Below, one piece after another: positions 13,111-24,432 of a stretch of 64,000 bases of DNA (position 1 is its first letter; the number at the start of each line of letters is the position of its first letter). The DNA is from Pieris napi (Eukaryota; Arthropoda; Insecta; Lepidoptera; Pieridae), in assembly GCF_905475465.1 (NCBI RefSeq), contig NC_062239.1, positions 9,610,001-9,674,000 on the forward strand. Direction: 5' to 3'. A program made the position numbers and the translations under genes. The notes beneath the pieces were generated by a model. The model did not search any database, was not told where the DNA came from, and was given only the letters and a program-made list of their open reading frames with translations.

Positions 13111-13979
13111 TATAACTAAAAATTGACACAAATTCTATAGAACCATGAATGCGAACACTTTTTAAATCTGCATTTATTTACCGAGTATTTAGAGTGATTC
13201 GGGGCCGCGCTGCTTAATATTAATTGCGACTCGGCTTTCGCGTAGATGAGAAAAGTTTAAATTTACTTTTGAGATCTGTATATACGTTTAATAAAATTTA
13301 ATTAGGCTACTTTTTTAGTAATCCTGTATAGCTGAAAGGAATACTGAATAATTAGAGAATGGTGTGTTCATTTATGCATCCTATATAAATGTACCAAGTT
13401 TAAACGTTTGGCTTAGTCAAAGGTAAATAAAGTATTTGCAAGTGTTTAACGAACATTTCTTAACATCTATAGAATGATTAATTTAATTACACATCGATAA
13501 GCACTATAACGACGCACTAAACGATTATGATAATTGGAAATAATAAACAAAATATCAACTTTATCGTATTCTTTTGATTGATTTATTATTAATTAGCACT
13601 TTAAGCAATTGTCCCATCGTATACAGGGGAGACGGTTTTAACGTATATTAAATTAATTTTAGATTATTTTTCTATATATAAGAGAAATCATCTCAAATGC
13701 TCTTGTTTTGCTTCGAAGCGTGTGTTCTAATTAAAAGCACACCACACTATAGAACCCGCTCACTATACTCCCGACTAGTCTTTTTGTCAAAAGTAGGTCG
13801 GCCGCGGCGAGCCAAGGCGAGCAACGCCGGGGTCAAGCCCATGTGTAGGTGAACTGGCTTTATACAAATTCTTTTAGAATTCCTATTGTCTCTATCAAAT
13901 TTGAAGAACACGATTTAGTTAAAGATAGATTACGCATACTTCTATACATTTTGTTTTGCAAACTAGTGGAGAACCCATG

Positions 13980-14210
13980 GAGATACGACCTCCAAGTATT
14001 AAAAAAAGCATACCGCTCACTCGGGCAAGAGAAACCCCGGTAGACCGAGGCTGCGTTGGTACTTGGTGGGATGGTGTTGTCAAGGACCTCGAAACAATAG
14101 GGGTTCGCAATTGGACGCGGGAAGCACTAGATAGATTGCGTTGGCGAAGTCTTATTGAGGAGGCTAAAGCCCGCAAGGGGCTGTATGACCATTGATGATG
14201 ATGATACCGC
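13980..14210 (+). pseudogene. LINE ORF2 C-terminal remnant
   Basis: Frame from 13956 reading WWDGVVKDLETIGVRNWTRE then ALDRLRWRSLIEEAKARKGL, stop at 14195, followed by a tgatgatgatgat tail. It resembles the C-terminus and simple-repeat tail of RTE-type LINEs. The upstream part is lost. Confidence 0.65.
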
Positions 14211-14528
14211 TCATTTGAAGTCTGGCAACGCACCCACTGAGATAGATGTCCAAGGGTTGCGGTAGTTGCCTTTTATGGCTATGATATATAAAAACAATTG
14301 TGGTCAAAAAGTCTACACCGAGACAATTTATATACGCGACAAATCCTGTCGTGTGTCAACGCGTATAAGAGATTCTGTTGACCAATCACAACCGAACGGA
14401 GCGCACAATGGTTTGGTCATTTCACACTCTCACATCTCAGTTTTGTTCTGAAAATATAGAACGAGGAGTGATAGTGATTGTGTTGTTATGTATAAAACAC
14501 TGTTGGTTTTGAAATATATAATATAATT

Positions 14529-14782
14529 CGACGACTCATTAGTCTAGTGGTTAGTACCCCTGACTGCGAATCCATGGGTCCTGGGTTCGATCCCCGGCTG
14601 AGACGAACATCGATGTGATGAACATTTGGTGTTGTGCTTAGGTCTTGGGTGTTTAAATATGTATTTATATGTCTATCTATCTATAATATGTATGTATATC
14701 CGTTGCCTAGTACCCATAACACAAGCTTCACCAGCTTAGCATGGGACTAGGTCAATTGGTGTGAATTGTCTTTAAAAAAAAA
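14529..14782 (+). mobile_element. tRNA-derived SINE, family A
   Basis: Full copy with cgacgactcattagtctag at the head, an A box, a B box (gggttcgatccccgg), a tctatctatct stretch, and a poly(A) tail. Confidence 0.88.
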
Positions 14783-14834
14783 TTGATTAGTATCCATCAT
14801 GTTTGGTTATTAATTTGCGATTGTGGGTCAAAAG

Positions 14835-15000
14835 TCAAAATCAAAATTCATATAGGTAACACAATGTACAGTTACGAACGTCAAAAAAATATATATGAAA
14901 TGCTTCTAATTGTACATTCACTGCCAGTTATCAAATCAAGGACGTAGAACGGAAGAGAAGAACTGGCCATAAACTCTCCGACACTCTTTATAATAAGGTA
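14835..15000 (-). mobile_element. LINE 3'-end repeat
   Basis: Shares tcatataggtaacacaatgt, caaggacgtagaacggaaga and aactggc...aactctccg with the family. Confidence 0.6.
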
Positions 15001-15181
15001 AAGGTAAGTTCACAGTTATACATGTATGTTTTTGTTTTAACTGGATCATAATGTTGAGCAGGCATAAAAATGCAAAGATTTATTTAAATTCGGGTCGTTT
15101 GAAGTCCTGTATAATCTAGCAGTTTTAGAAAATAATTATTTTTAAAGACGCATATAAAAGTGAACATATCGTCATAGTTGT

Positions 15182-15540
15182 AGAATAGTGACGGATCTGA
15201 CAAATAGTAAACTTTACAGGGCAGCCATTTCAAAATAATATAATCATGTTAGTTTTTGTCACAACTATTTTAATTCATATTCTGTTATTATGAAAATTGG
15301 CATACAAGCAAACAAAAGGGTTCGTTTTGAAAAAATATAAAAATAGTAACATTTAATTACACAGTTTTCTAGAAAAATCACATGTTTCTATCAAATCTGT
15401 CACTTTAGCGAATGATTAATTTGAAATATAAAACACTTGGATTTTTTTTAATGTAGCGGTAATATGTAGTCAATGTAGTATCCAAATATGATAAAAAGTG
15501 GATTTTGTTTTTTTTTTCTCAAATTCGACATTGTTCATGA
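15182..15540 (+). repeat. Unclassified repeat, copy 2
   Basis: Partner of 9911-10260 in opposite orientation, about 5 kb away; roughly 80% similar by eye. Confidence 0.7.
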
Positions 15541-15904
15541 CGATATCTGTATAGTTTATAATTAGCTTAAACGGTTAAATCTGATCACTTTATTAACTTA
15601 AAATAAATAATGACTAAGTTATGCTAAGCATTTGTAACATAGCACAGGCAACGGACTAGTAAGAGTAGGGTACTGCATAATAAAGGTTGCATTTCGTAGC
15701 AAGACTCACCGCAAACCGCAAAACCTCACCGAGATTTATTGAAACTGTCTATTGGCCTTCCCTTCTCTTCTCCTTGAACAATTCTCTCGAATAAAGACGC
15801 TGAATGAAACTGAAATTATTTCTTATATTAATCGAAACATAAAAGTAAATTTTAAAAGGGTCTTGGAGACTATCGAACTTGTATTTATTATCTTAATAAT
15901 AAAA

Positions 15905-16085
15905 GCATAAAAATTTGTCTAAAAAACATTAATAATTTTTGGGTGGACACCCCTTATCACTTAAGGGTTTGAAAGATGGATAGTAGCCGCTTCTCAGACT
16001 TATTGAATATGCATAAAAAAATTCATAGGAATCGGTCGATCCGTTTCGTAAGAGTATGGGAACGAACATTGACCAAATTTTATAA
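15905..16085 (-). mobile_element. Helitron subfamily 1 fragment
   Basis: Contains the complemented blocks ggtggacaccccttatcac and aatcggtcgatccgtttcg; both ends are missing. Confidence 0.55.
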
Positions 16086-16467
16086 ATTTGTTTTAGTTTT
16101 CTATTTATCCACTATTAATTATTATTATTATGTAGGTCAAGAAAATTGTAAATACTCTATACTTGTGTCTACATATAAGGCAATTTAACTGTAACTTGTT
16201 TCATATCATATGTGTTATAACTCGGTTTAATAATGACGGTTACACACAATTAACGACATCTATAACATTAGCATTAACAACTAATATTAATGTAATTCAC
16301 ATACAGAGAGGTGATATTATAGTCAAAAGACAAGGAAGCAATAACGTAGATGAGAACACAGTTCAATCATAAAATTACATGTTAAATAAAATATCCTTAC
16401 ACATATAACTAGGTGTATGATGTACATGAATTGAATATTATTGATATGTATTTCTGATCAATTGCAG

Positions 16468-16866
16468 TTCTGTCGTGCGGCGAGGCGCGTGGCCCAGGTG
16501 GCGCGGGAGGGGCGGGCAGCGCAGGCCGCGCTAGGCGCTATGTGGGGCTGTACACAGGCCCGTACTTTGACCCGGCGGCGCCGAACAATGTGACAGCACA
16601 GCTGGGCACGCATGCCTACCTGCCCTGCAAGGTGCGCCAGCTTAGCAACAAATCAGTCTCGTGGATCCGCCGCCGTGACGCACACATCCTCACCGTCGAC
16701 CGATTCACCTTCATCGCCGATGAGCGCTTCCAGGCCTTCCTCGTCGAGGCCACAGACACATGGACGCTGCAAGTCAAGTACGTGCAGCCGCGCGACGCTG
16801 GCCTCTACGAGTGCCAGGTCGGGACCGAGCCAAAGATGAGCCACTTCGTGCAGCTCAACGTTGTGG
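16468..16866 (+). CDS. Dpr-family cell-surface protein, internal exon with first Ig domain
   Basis: This exon encodes most of the first immunoglobulin domain of a Dpr (defective proboscis extension response) protein. Dprs are neuronal surface proteins that pair with DIP partners to specify synaptic connections. The exon follows an acceptor (ttgcag) and ends at a G|GTAAG donor. It opens with two bases finishing a split codon, then a Gly/Ala/Arg-rich stretch, then the domain start (GPYFDPAAPNNVTAQLG). The domain shows the first Cys (YLPCKV), the Trp (SVSWIRRRD), the Dpr signature HILTVDRFTFIADERF, and the second Cys (DAGLYECQV). Wording such as HAYLPCKV and WTLQVKYVQPRDAG is closest, from memory, to the Dpr11/15/17 subgroup, but I do not assign a member. 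The signal-peptide exon(s) must be upstream and were not found. The exon is much more GC-rich than its flanks. Confidence 0.93.
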
Positions 16867-17465
16867 GTAAGACTCTAATTAATAAGACCTCTAAAAGTAA
16901 TTTTCTACACGAAACCTTTTAAAATCGGCGCTACGCTCAATTTACATACATCTTTAAAAAGTCTCTTTACGAACACTCAATAAACTCCATCTTGTTTTAT
17001 ATCACCTTGACGGTGTATTCCGTCAGATCAAAACGTAAAATGAGTTTGATATTCAGATTTTCTAGATGAAATGAGCTCATATGAATATTCATAAAAATTT
17101 AATATGCTCGAAAATAACTTGGGATGAAATAATTTCTTTTAATACATAATAAAAGCAGTTCGTTCGCATTCGATAAATATATCATATCTTATTCTAATGA
17201 TATCTAGCACAAACTCATCCGTTTGCCAATTGGCAACAGCACCTACGAATTTCTTTATTCGCCATTATCGCGCGCCTCCAATAAATTCCCATATTTTGTG
17301 AATATATCGTCCCATATCTTTGTGTCATTAATATTTTTAGTCATAGCAATCTTATTTAAACCCGAAATAAACAATCTTGGTCTATAGTCTATAAATACTA
17401 CTATATATAGCTCTCGTAAACGCAAGATATAGTATCTAATATGACTATGTCGTGGTACATTCCAG

Positions 17466-17765
17466 TGCCTAAGATTGAAATCGCAGGCGAGAGCGAGATC
17501 TACGTGAAGGCGGGCAGCACGGTCAGCCTCAAGTGCGTAATCACGCAGGCGCTGGAGGAGCCCGCCTATATATTCTGGTACCACAACGATCAGCGAGTGC
17601 TGAACTACCGGCGCGGTCTTCGCGATATCCGGGTAGAGCGGTTGGGACCCGACACCACCGTAGGTCACCTCGTCCTTCACCATCCAGTGCGCGAAGACTC
17701 CGGCAACTACTCCTGCGCACCATCCAACCTTGACTCAGCATCCGTCGTACTCCATGTGCTTAGTG
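17466..17765 (+). CDS. Dpr-family protein, exon with second Ig domain
   Basis: A 300-bp exon between acceptor attccag and donor G|GTAAG. Joined in phase to the previous exon it reads through V-V-V-PK, the usual linker between the two Dpr Ig domains. It carries EIYVKAGSTVSLKC (first Cys), the Trp in YIFWYHNDQRVLN, and REDSGNYSCAPSN (second Cys), followed by ASVVLHVLSG. This two-Ig layout with SGNYSCAPSN is standard for Dprs. The intron before it (16867-17465, 599 bp) holds no feature I recognise. Confidence 0.93.
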
Positions 17766-17809
17766 GTAAGTAGATCAAGTTGAATTGTATTTGATAGCAT
17801 TCAATTTGA

Positions 17810-17990
17810 TAAAAATAAAATAAAATATGTTTATTATGGAACATAAGATACATGTATCACTTATTCCACGTCATTAAATTTGAATTTGTCGGCATCCCTA
17901 CTCATCGGCAAAGAAGACAGAGGGTGTAGGCCGAGAGATAAAGCCGGCGTAAAAAAACTCTCGGTACTCTTTTAAAACAGCAAATCATCA
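17810..17990 (-). mobile_element. LINE 3'-end-like repeat in a Dpr intron
   Basis: Occupies most of the 268-bp intron between the second Ig exon and the membrane-proximal exon; shares the ctctcggtactctttt-type end. Distant match. Confidence 0.45.
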
Positions 17991-18033
17991 AACAACACAT
18001 CGCATCGATCACACGCTACTGTTCTGGTTTCAG

Positions 18034-18244
18034 GTGAGCAACCAGCCGCTATGCAGCACGGCAATGCAGCGCGGCCCGCTGCACCCAATGCCGCACTATT
18101 GACTTTAGGTGCACTCACCGCATTGTGGGGTATGTTACTGGGTCCACGAGTTCCATCAAGGGATGATCCAGGCCGGGGTGTAGCAGTATTGCTAGCTCCA
18201 TTCATTCCGCTTTTCCGTCTGCTCGCCTTCGTGATGTCTACATT
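18034..18244 (+). CDS. Dpr-family protein, membrane-proximal exon
   Basis: Follows acceptor tttcag and continues in phase with GEQPAAMQHGNAARPAAP, the post-Ig GE motif seen at the end of many Dprs. Two hydrophobic runs follow (AALLTLGALTALWGMLLG and VAVLLAPFIPLFRLLAF), consistent with C-terminal membrane attachment by a GPI signal or a transmembrane segment. The donor is TT|GTGAGT. Unspliced, the frame stops at once (TTG TGA); spliced, it continues into the next exon, so intron retention would give a protein ending at MSTL. Confidence 0.85.
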
Positions 18245-18391
18245 GTGAGTATCTTCTTTTATTTTTTACGTTTAAAAAACCTTTTATCCCAACTTTACTT
18301 GTCATGAAACAATGTGAGGACAAATTAATTTATGGCCGAAGTCTAATATATGATTAATAATAAATCCTATATCGCTCACGGGCTACACAAA

Positions 18392-18729
18392 TCTTAAAAT
18401 TATAAATTACGCGTCACGTTATTTGTCCGCTATATACTCCTAAACTACTTAACCGATGTCAATCAAATTTGCACACCGTGTGCAGTTAAATCTAACTTAA
18501 AAGATAGGATAGCTTACATATATATATATTATTCTACTCTTAAGAGTTTAAGAGGAGTTCAGTGACATACATTAAATAATTTTTTTTGTATGCGTTTGGG
18601 TGGAGCCCTGGATAGTTTAGATTCACAAATCAGCCCGGCAGATGGCGCTGCAGACGGTACTTTCATACTTTGTTTAATATCCTAATCGCTTGAAATATCA
18701 TGCAGAACAACGTCTGTCGGGTCCGCTAG
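18392..18729 (+). mobile_element. Helitron (mosaic of subfamilies 2 and 4) in the last Dpr intron
   Basis: Starts TCTTAAAATTATAAATTACG and ends gtctgtcgggtccgctag, with A before and T after. It fills nearly half of the 706-bp intron. Confidence 0.8.
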
Positions 18730-18950
18730 TTCTATATATTTTGTTGTTTTTTGTATGTATTAAATAAGTTAAAGAAGAGAAGGAGTGTCTGTGTACGCTT
18801 AATAGCAGAGTCTGTACCACAAAATGCTTCTTAAAAGCAATAAATTATTTTAATTCAGTCTCCACTAACACAAACTTCGTGACTAAAGAAGCGTTTAAAG
18901 CCTATATATAATAGCTTAAAAGTAAACAAACCATCTTACAATTATTCCAG

Positions 18951-18984
18951 GATCCTGTGCCACGACGAGGATGATCCCCAATAG
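18951..18984 (+). CDS. Dpr-family protein, terminal coding exon
   Basis: After acceptor ttattccag, one base completes the Leu codon and the frame reads ILCHDEDDPQ then TAG. This short acidic tail ends the protein. The exon is supported by the phase match (TT|G), a good acceptor and the short open tail; no homology was visible to me. The preceding 706-bp intron contains a 338-bp Helitron. Confidence 0.72.
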
Positions 18985-19668
18985 CGGATGGCGCATTGTC
19001 CGGCCGAAGACATAGAATGTTCTCGGCCAATTCGATACTGTCTCTGAATATGAGGAACGTCAGAACGAACACCGACATGTGATGTGTAAATAGTAATTTA
19101 ATTAAATTTCGAATAATATAATGATCGTCACAGATACGGTACCTACTGAATATAATGTGTTTTATATATTTAAAAATAATGTCTGAACTAATTAGTGTGA
19201 CCGTCGCGAGCCGGTATATCGATAGTCCACTCGAGCCGTGGCTTGTGAACGTCGCTTTTGTAAACTTGTAAATATTATTGATACATTATATATAATATAA
19301 ATATTTAATTATTGTTTAAAACAAAAGGCGCGCCATGCAGTCTTGACACTTGATTTACTTACTGTCGACGTCTGACGTCATAATTAAATAGTATAATCAC
19401 CCATTTCGTTTTATTAATTTTATATGAGTAGAGCTGAAGAGTATGTTTTATAGTCACTTTTCTTGGTTTTGCAGCTCATTTTAGCGATAATACCTACTCT
19501 GCTGCAAATTATTAGTCCCAAGTATTCATCCGAACTCCAACATTTTTAGTAGCATTTTATATTAATATAAGTGCTGTTTGTATATAACTATTCAAATGAA
19601 AATGTGTTTTGTAAGAAACGATGTAACTATGACGCGTCGCTGGAAATCAATTGGTCGACAGACTTGAT
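18985..19668 (+). other. Probable 3' UTR of the Dpr gene
   Basis: AT-rich sequence after the TAG with no further coding signal. The first canonical AATAAA I see downstream is at 20255-20260, beyond the TIR element at 19669-20252, so the true 3' end is uncertain. Nothing else is recognised. Confidence 0.4.
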
Positions 19669-20252
19669 CAGAAATGAGACTTAAGCTACGGTTTCCTAGA
19701 AAAGCGGTGCGTCTTTACGCTGGCCAAGTTGTGGTTTCCTAAAAAGTAGTGCGACCGTATTGAATGATGAATCGTAGTCACTCAATACTCACTCGAGCGT
19801 TAGGTCGTGCACTGGTAAAAAATGGACGATTTGGACAATGGAAAATGGAGTATTTTTGAATGATGAAGTTGCTTCACAAATTTTGCTTCATCTGAGCTTG
19901 TCTGTACTCTTTGGATTTGATATAGTACAAAGCTTCATTATTTTTAACAAAATCAATTAATTTTTTTTGTTTATCATTTTCGCTCGTCCAACTCATTGTA
20001 TTAATTAAATAATGCGCACCGCTACACGCAAAAACGTTGAACTACTGTTTATCACTATGACGGCCGTCATGCAAATGACAGCACCGCCATTTGAAGTTAC
20101 GGTGACACTCAACGTTCTCTAGAAAACCTACTATGTTATTTATAGACAACGTATGGGTGACGTCACGCAATGTTACATTACGGCCGTTAGATAACGGTAC
20201 CGCTTTTCTAGGAAACCTTTAGCACTAAGTCTCGTTTCTGGATCTCACGCTT
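19669..20252. mobile_element. Non-autonomous TIR element downstream of Dpr
   Basis: Long inverted ends (about 43 bp) including ggtttcctagaaaagcggt and accgcttttctaggaaacc, with gatcagaaatgagactta and its relative further out. No intact frame inside. Confidence 0.7.
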
Positions 20253-20260
20253 GGAATAAA

Positions 20261-21632
20261 GCGTCGATTAATTTTCTACGTGTCGGCTAAGCCGATATGA
20301 ATGACTTAAATTAGAGTGAGCAAGACGTCGTGTGGCGTGTACGTTGTGTAAATATATGGACATTGTATAGGAATGTGGCCCTGCCAGACGCATTTTGTAT
20401 ATTACTTTAAGTATATCTGGTTTTATCGCAGTTTTCAACGTGTTGACCTAGTCCTAAGTGAAACAGAATTCATTTTACTTTACAAAATTCAAGAATCATC
20501 AACGACCTCAAAGGACTTTTACTAAAAAGGGAAAAAAACTCCAGAGAATTCTACTTTCATCTATCAAATTGTCACGTTATGTTGCGTTTCTGATTTTTAA
20601 TATAATTGTGTGCAATACACCATATTTGATTTTCCGCAATATTCCCGGGATACAACGAAGGAAAAGTTTAAATGAGGGCGCTCTTTTGAGGTCATTGAAT
20701 GAGTTCTCGATATGATCGGGAGAAAGTTATCCCTCGGCGCGTGTAGTTTGAAACTATGAATTCATAAGCGGGCATGTGCGAAACTAATTGTAAATGATTT
20801 CTTAACTTACAAGCCCTCAGTCTCCCAAAACAATGTTAATTCTAGAAGTAGGTATATTGCAAGTCTGTCTAAAATGTCTTTTTTATCTTTCTCGTGGGAC
20901 AAAACAAGTAGGAAAATATATAAATACTGACGTTGGTCAAAGACTCATTCCGCCCATCATATATACATAAACCCATATCTAAAATATTAGATACGTTTTA
21001 TTTCGTTTGTTTATTTTTTTTTTAATTGTTAACAGTTATTTAAAAAAATAAAGCGTGTATTTAAAAACATACCTTAAGTCATAAATTATGCCTTCGCTTT
21101 AATGTTTTGGACGATTTTTTCTCATTTGAAACTGATTTACATTTTAAAATACAGACCACAGTCTAGTGAAACGACATTTTAAAAAAAAATATAGCTATAA
21201 ATAGCACACATAACTATTCGTAGTTCGTACTTCGATCAACTTATTCAGAAAAAGTTCCCGCCATAAGTATTGTCATCCGTGTCTATGACTATTAATATCA
21301 AAAAAGTTATTCTCGTTACCAGGCCATAAAATTATAAAAAAAAAAAGTTATATGTCCACAGACAAAATATTTTAAACAACACGCGTTGGGAAAATTTCCA
21401 TTATGTCATTGTACATTATAGTTATTTGGTTACAATAATTTTCCACCTATTTATCTCTTGGCACTGGGAGAAAATGGGCGGAAGTTGAATTGTGTAAGTT
21501 TGATTCGTTGACACTGTTACTGCCTCACTGTAAATATTATAATATTAATCCGTAAGTACTATAAATAAAGATCGTTGAAATTATGTATGAGTTTTAATAC
21601 GTCGACTACCAAAAGTAAATTGACAATGCAAA
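20261..21632. other. Downstream of Dpr, nothing recognised
   Basis: No coding signal. Contains AATAAA near 21564 as a late candidate poly(A) site. 21892-22538 is likewise empty. Confidence 0.45.
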
Positions 21633-21891
21633 GGGAGCGTTCAAGTATTACGTCACGCAATTTTTGGAGATTATTGACCCCCCCCCCTCATGTAACGCGC
21701 CTTAACGTTTTTCTGTACCCAAGTATAGTAAAACATTTCGTGACCACCTAGTGACTCTTTATACCTAAACGTTACCATTATGAATAACGTCGAAAATAAT
21801 ATTAACAATAACGCGTAATTCAATCCGCCCCGTATCGTAACGTTTTACAAAAGGATCCCCCCAATTCATTACGTAATACTTGAACGCACCC
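21633..21891. mobile_element. MITE, copy 1
   Basis: Inverted ends gggagcgttcaagtattacg and cgtaatacttgaacgcaccc; interior shares aataatattaacaataacgc with the copy at 33707. Confidence 0.75.
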
Positions 21892-22919
21892 AAACCTACA
21901 AAACGTAATTAAATATTTCTATAGTTATTCACGTTTTTCTGATGTTGCCCAATTTGAAAAAATTAAACAACTTAATACAATATTTTGAATTATGACATTT
22001 AAAAAAAGTAAGGTTCTTTATAGATTCTAAATCCCACCCATGATTATTTATAATAATTATATAATTCAATTATTTTAAAAATAAAAATTATTAATGGAGG
22101 TAAGTTTTATACGGAAATTCCCTTCGATTTAATTTTATTTAATAAGATGTAAAAGGCTTCAACCATAATTCCTTGCTCCACATGGCATGCAATCAATTAT
22201 GATTTAATTGATCAAAATAAAAAACAAACTTTTAGCTACAAACACGTTTATTTTATCAAGAATTCGTATTGGTGAAACCAACAGTTTCAGCTTCTTGTAA
22301 GGAACTCGAGCGTGAATTCATATATAAAAAGTAATTTTAGCACCATCTAGTGGAATATTAAAATACTAAGTGTTCATGGTGAACAGACAATGGACAATTT
22401 CCGCTAAATGTGACGTGACAATTCATGAGTTAACTGTGAATGTCATTCCCATACAAATTATGACTATTACTTGGTCTCAAGCATAGAGAAGTTATATATA
22501 GGTACTGGGAAGTCTCAAGCCCCAGCTATGACCAATCACATTATGTCAACGGCGGATCCAGGGGGGGGTCATGGGGGTCATGACCCCCCCCTGAGCAGGA
22601 CTTAGCTGGACCACTAATTGAACATAATGATTTTATATATAAATTTGTCACCATACAGATTATATGTAACTACATACCTTCAATATTTAATTAATTTAAT
22701 ATAATATAATAACTTTGTATGATGGCAAACGTTTGGGAACGAACGCATCGAAAAATGAATTTTCCGCGCCACACTTGCGCGCGCTTGTCGACTATGAAAT
22801 GTCTAGCTAGACCTTACCTCAATCGGAATCGGAACGACTAAACTTCAACATATCATAACATAGTATTATTTTAAATTGTGACATCAATATGTATCCTAAT
22901 ATAGGAAAATTGGATTCAC

Positions 22920-23096
22920 TACCCTGTCAGCGAAGCGACAGCAGAAAGGTCTTTCTCTACGTTGCGCAGAATTAAATCGTGGCTAAGATCTTCAATGGTT
23001 GAAGATCGCCTAACCGGACTGGCACTTCTCCACGTTCATAAAAACGTACCCGTTGACGTAAATAACGTAATAACGCGTTTCGGGAAAACACGTTAA
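22920..23096 (+). pseudogene. hAT transposase C-terminal dimerisation fragment
   Basis: An open stretch of 58 codons ending in TAA: PVSEATAERSFSTLRRIKSW, LRSSMVEDRLTGLALL and HVHKNVPVDV. The ERSFSxLRRIKxxLRxxMxxxRLxxLALL pattern is the C-terminal hAT dimerisation signature. The upstream catalytic part is not present. Confidence 0.9.
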
Positions 23097-23292
23097 AGAA
23101 AAGTTGATTTAGTTATTAAAATATATGTATTTTGTCTGTTTCTATTTTGTTTGACGGAATCCCTTGTCGTACCATCTCTTCACTTTTGCGGAGTTTAGCG
23201 TAATACCCCTCGACATACCTCTAGCTGTTATGACAAAACATTCACCACGGTTATGTGATATAAATAGGCTGCCTCATTCCGTACGTGATAGT

Positions 23293-23395
23293 CAGGCGGA
23301 GCTAAGCGTCAGGCCGAGCTAAGCTCGCCAAAACAGCCCGAGCTGAGCTGTAAAGGCCCTAAAGGACAACAGCGAGATTCCACTTTAAAAAAAAA
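23293..23395 (+). mobile_element. Short 5'-truncated retro-insert with poly(A)
   Basis: A roughly 100-bp sequence ending in a run of A and flanked by a 10-bp duplication, acgtgatagt (23283-23292 and 23396-23405). It reads like the 3' tail of a non-LTR retrotransposon, nested in the hAT element. Confidence 0.7.
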
Positions 23396-23511
23396 ACGTG
23401 ATAGTGTTTCTCTGGATGTCTTCAAGAGAAGATGGTAATATGTACGTGTATACAGAGTGGTCCAACTAGTGACGTCAATAATTTTTTTTTAGATTCCTCA
23501 CACCTAGGGGC

Positions 23512-24403
23512 ATACGAAAATACCCCATGTATGTTCCGCGATTTTTTGTAGTTTTCGAGTTATACATTTTTTTGTGTTTTTTTAATGTTTTCTGCCAGCG
23601 AGGTTTCAAAACTTCATATCTTTTTTTGTTATAGGTATTTTGCAGTTTTTTTTCTGTTAAATGATTGCCTTACATGATGTTCAAGTAAAAAAATCCCAGC
23701 TTCTTAAAATTAGTTAAAGCTACTCAAAAAAGGTTTTAAAGTTAGAAGTTAAGTTTTTAGCTGGATTCGGCCAAACATTCGACTTCAATTAAAAAAAAAA
23801 AAAAAAAGTTTCCATAGCTTCTGGCTAAGGTTAAAAAATCCACAGGGTTCTAAGCTACCAAAATCATAGAAAAAAAATGGTACTTAATTGGTCTTTTTTT
23901 GTTGTAATCGGTGGATTTTTTTTTGGTGGATAGGCTAAAAATGGTTTTTTTTTTCTACTTTTATTATTCTTATGGTAAATTAAACTTTATAATGTGATTT
24001 TAATACCCGTAAAAAAAAGTAGCTTTCCTTCGGGTAAACCAGCTCTTTGAAAAATCCCCAAGCCCTGCGGAGTTTCTAAACTTAGCCAGAACCTATGGAA
24101 ACTTCTTTTTGTATTTTTAAATTGAAGTCGAATGTTTGGACAAATCCAGCTAAAAACTAAACTTCTAACTTTAAAACCTTTTTTGAGTAGCTTTAACTAA
24201 TTGTAGGAAGCTGAGATTTTTTTTATTTAACCAACATTTAAGACAATCATTTCACAGAAAAAAAACTGCAAAATACCTACAATAAAAAAAAGATAGGAAT
24301 TTTTGAAACCTCGCTGGCAGAAAACTTTCAAAAAACACAAAAAAAAATTATAACTCGAAAACTACAAAAAATCGCGGAACATACTTGGGGTATTTTCTTG
24401 TAC
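23512..24403. repeat. Large foldback (inverted repeat)
   Basis: Left arm 23512-23848 and right arm 24063-24403 are inverted copies with scattered changes, for example gtatgttccgcgattttttg against caaaaaatcgcggaacatac. A spacer of about 215 bp of poly(T)-rich sequence separates them. This is probably a foldback or MITE nested inside the hAT element. Confidence 0.85.
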
Positions 24404-24432
24404 TTATAATTTAATCAAAATTAAATTATAAG
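24401..24432. repeat. Perfect 14-bp hairpin
   Basis: acttataatttaat, a 4-nt loop (caaa), then attaaattataagt. The arms match exactly at the right edge of the foldback and may mark its junction with the hAT end. Confidence 0.8.

Noticed and set aside
12880..13131. Overlapping frames on both strands
   Set aside because: Both cover a GC-rich SINE-like fragment; neither matches a protein family.
17255..17683. 142-codon minus-strand frame
   Set aside because: Antisense shadow of the second Dpr Ig exon.
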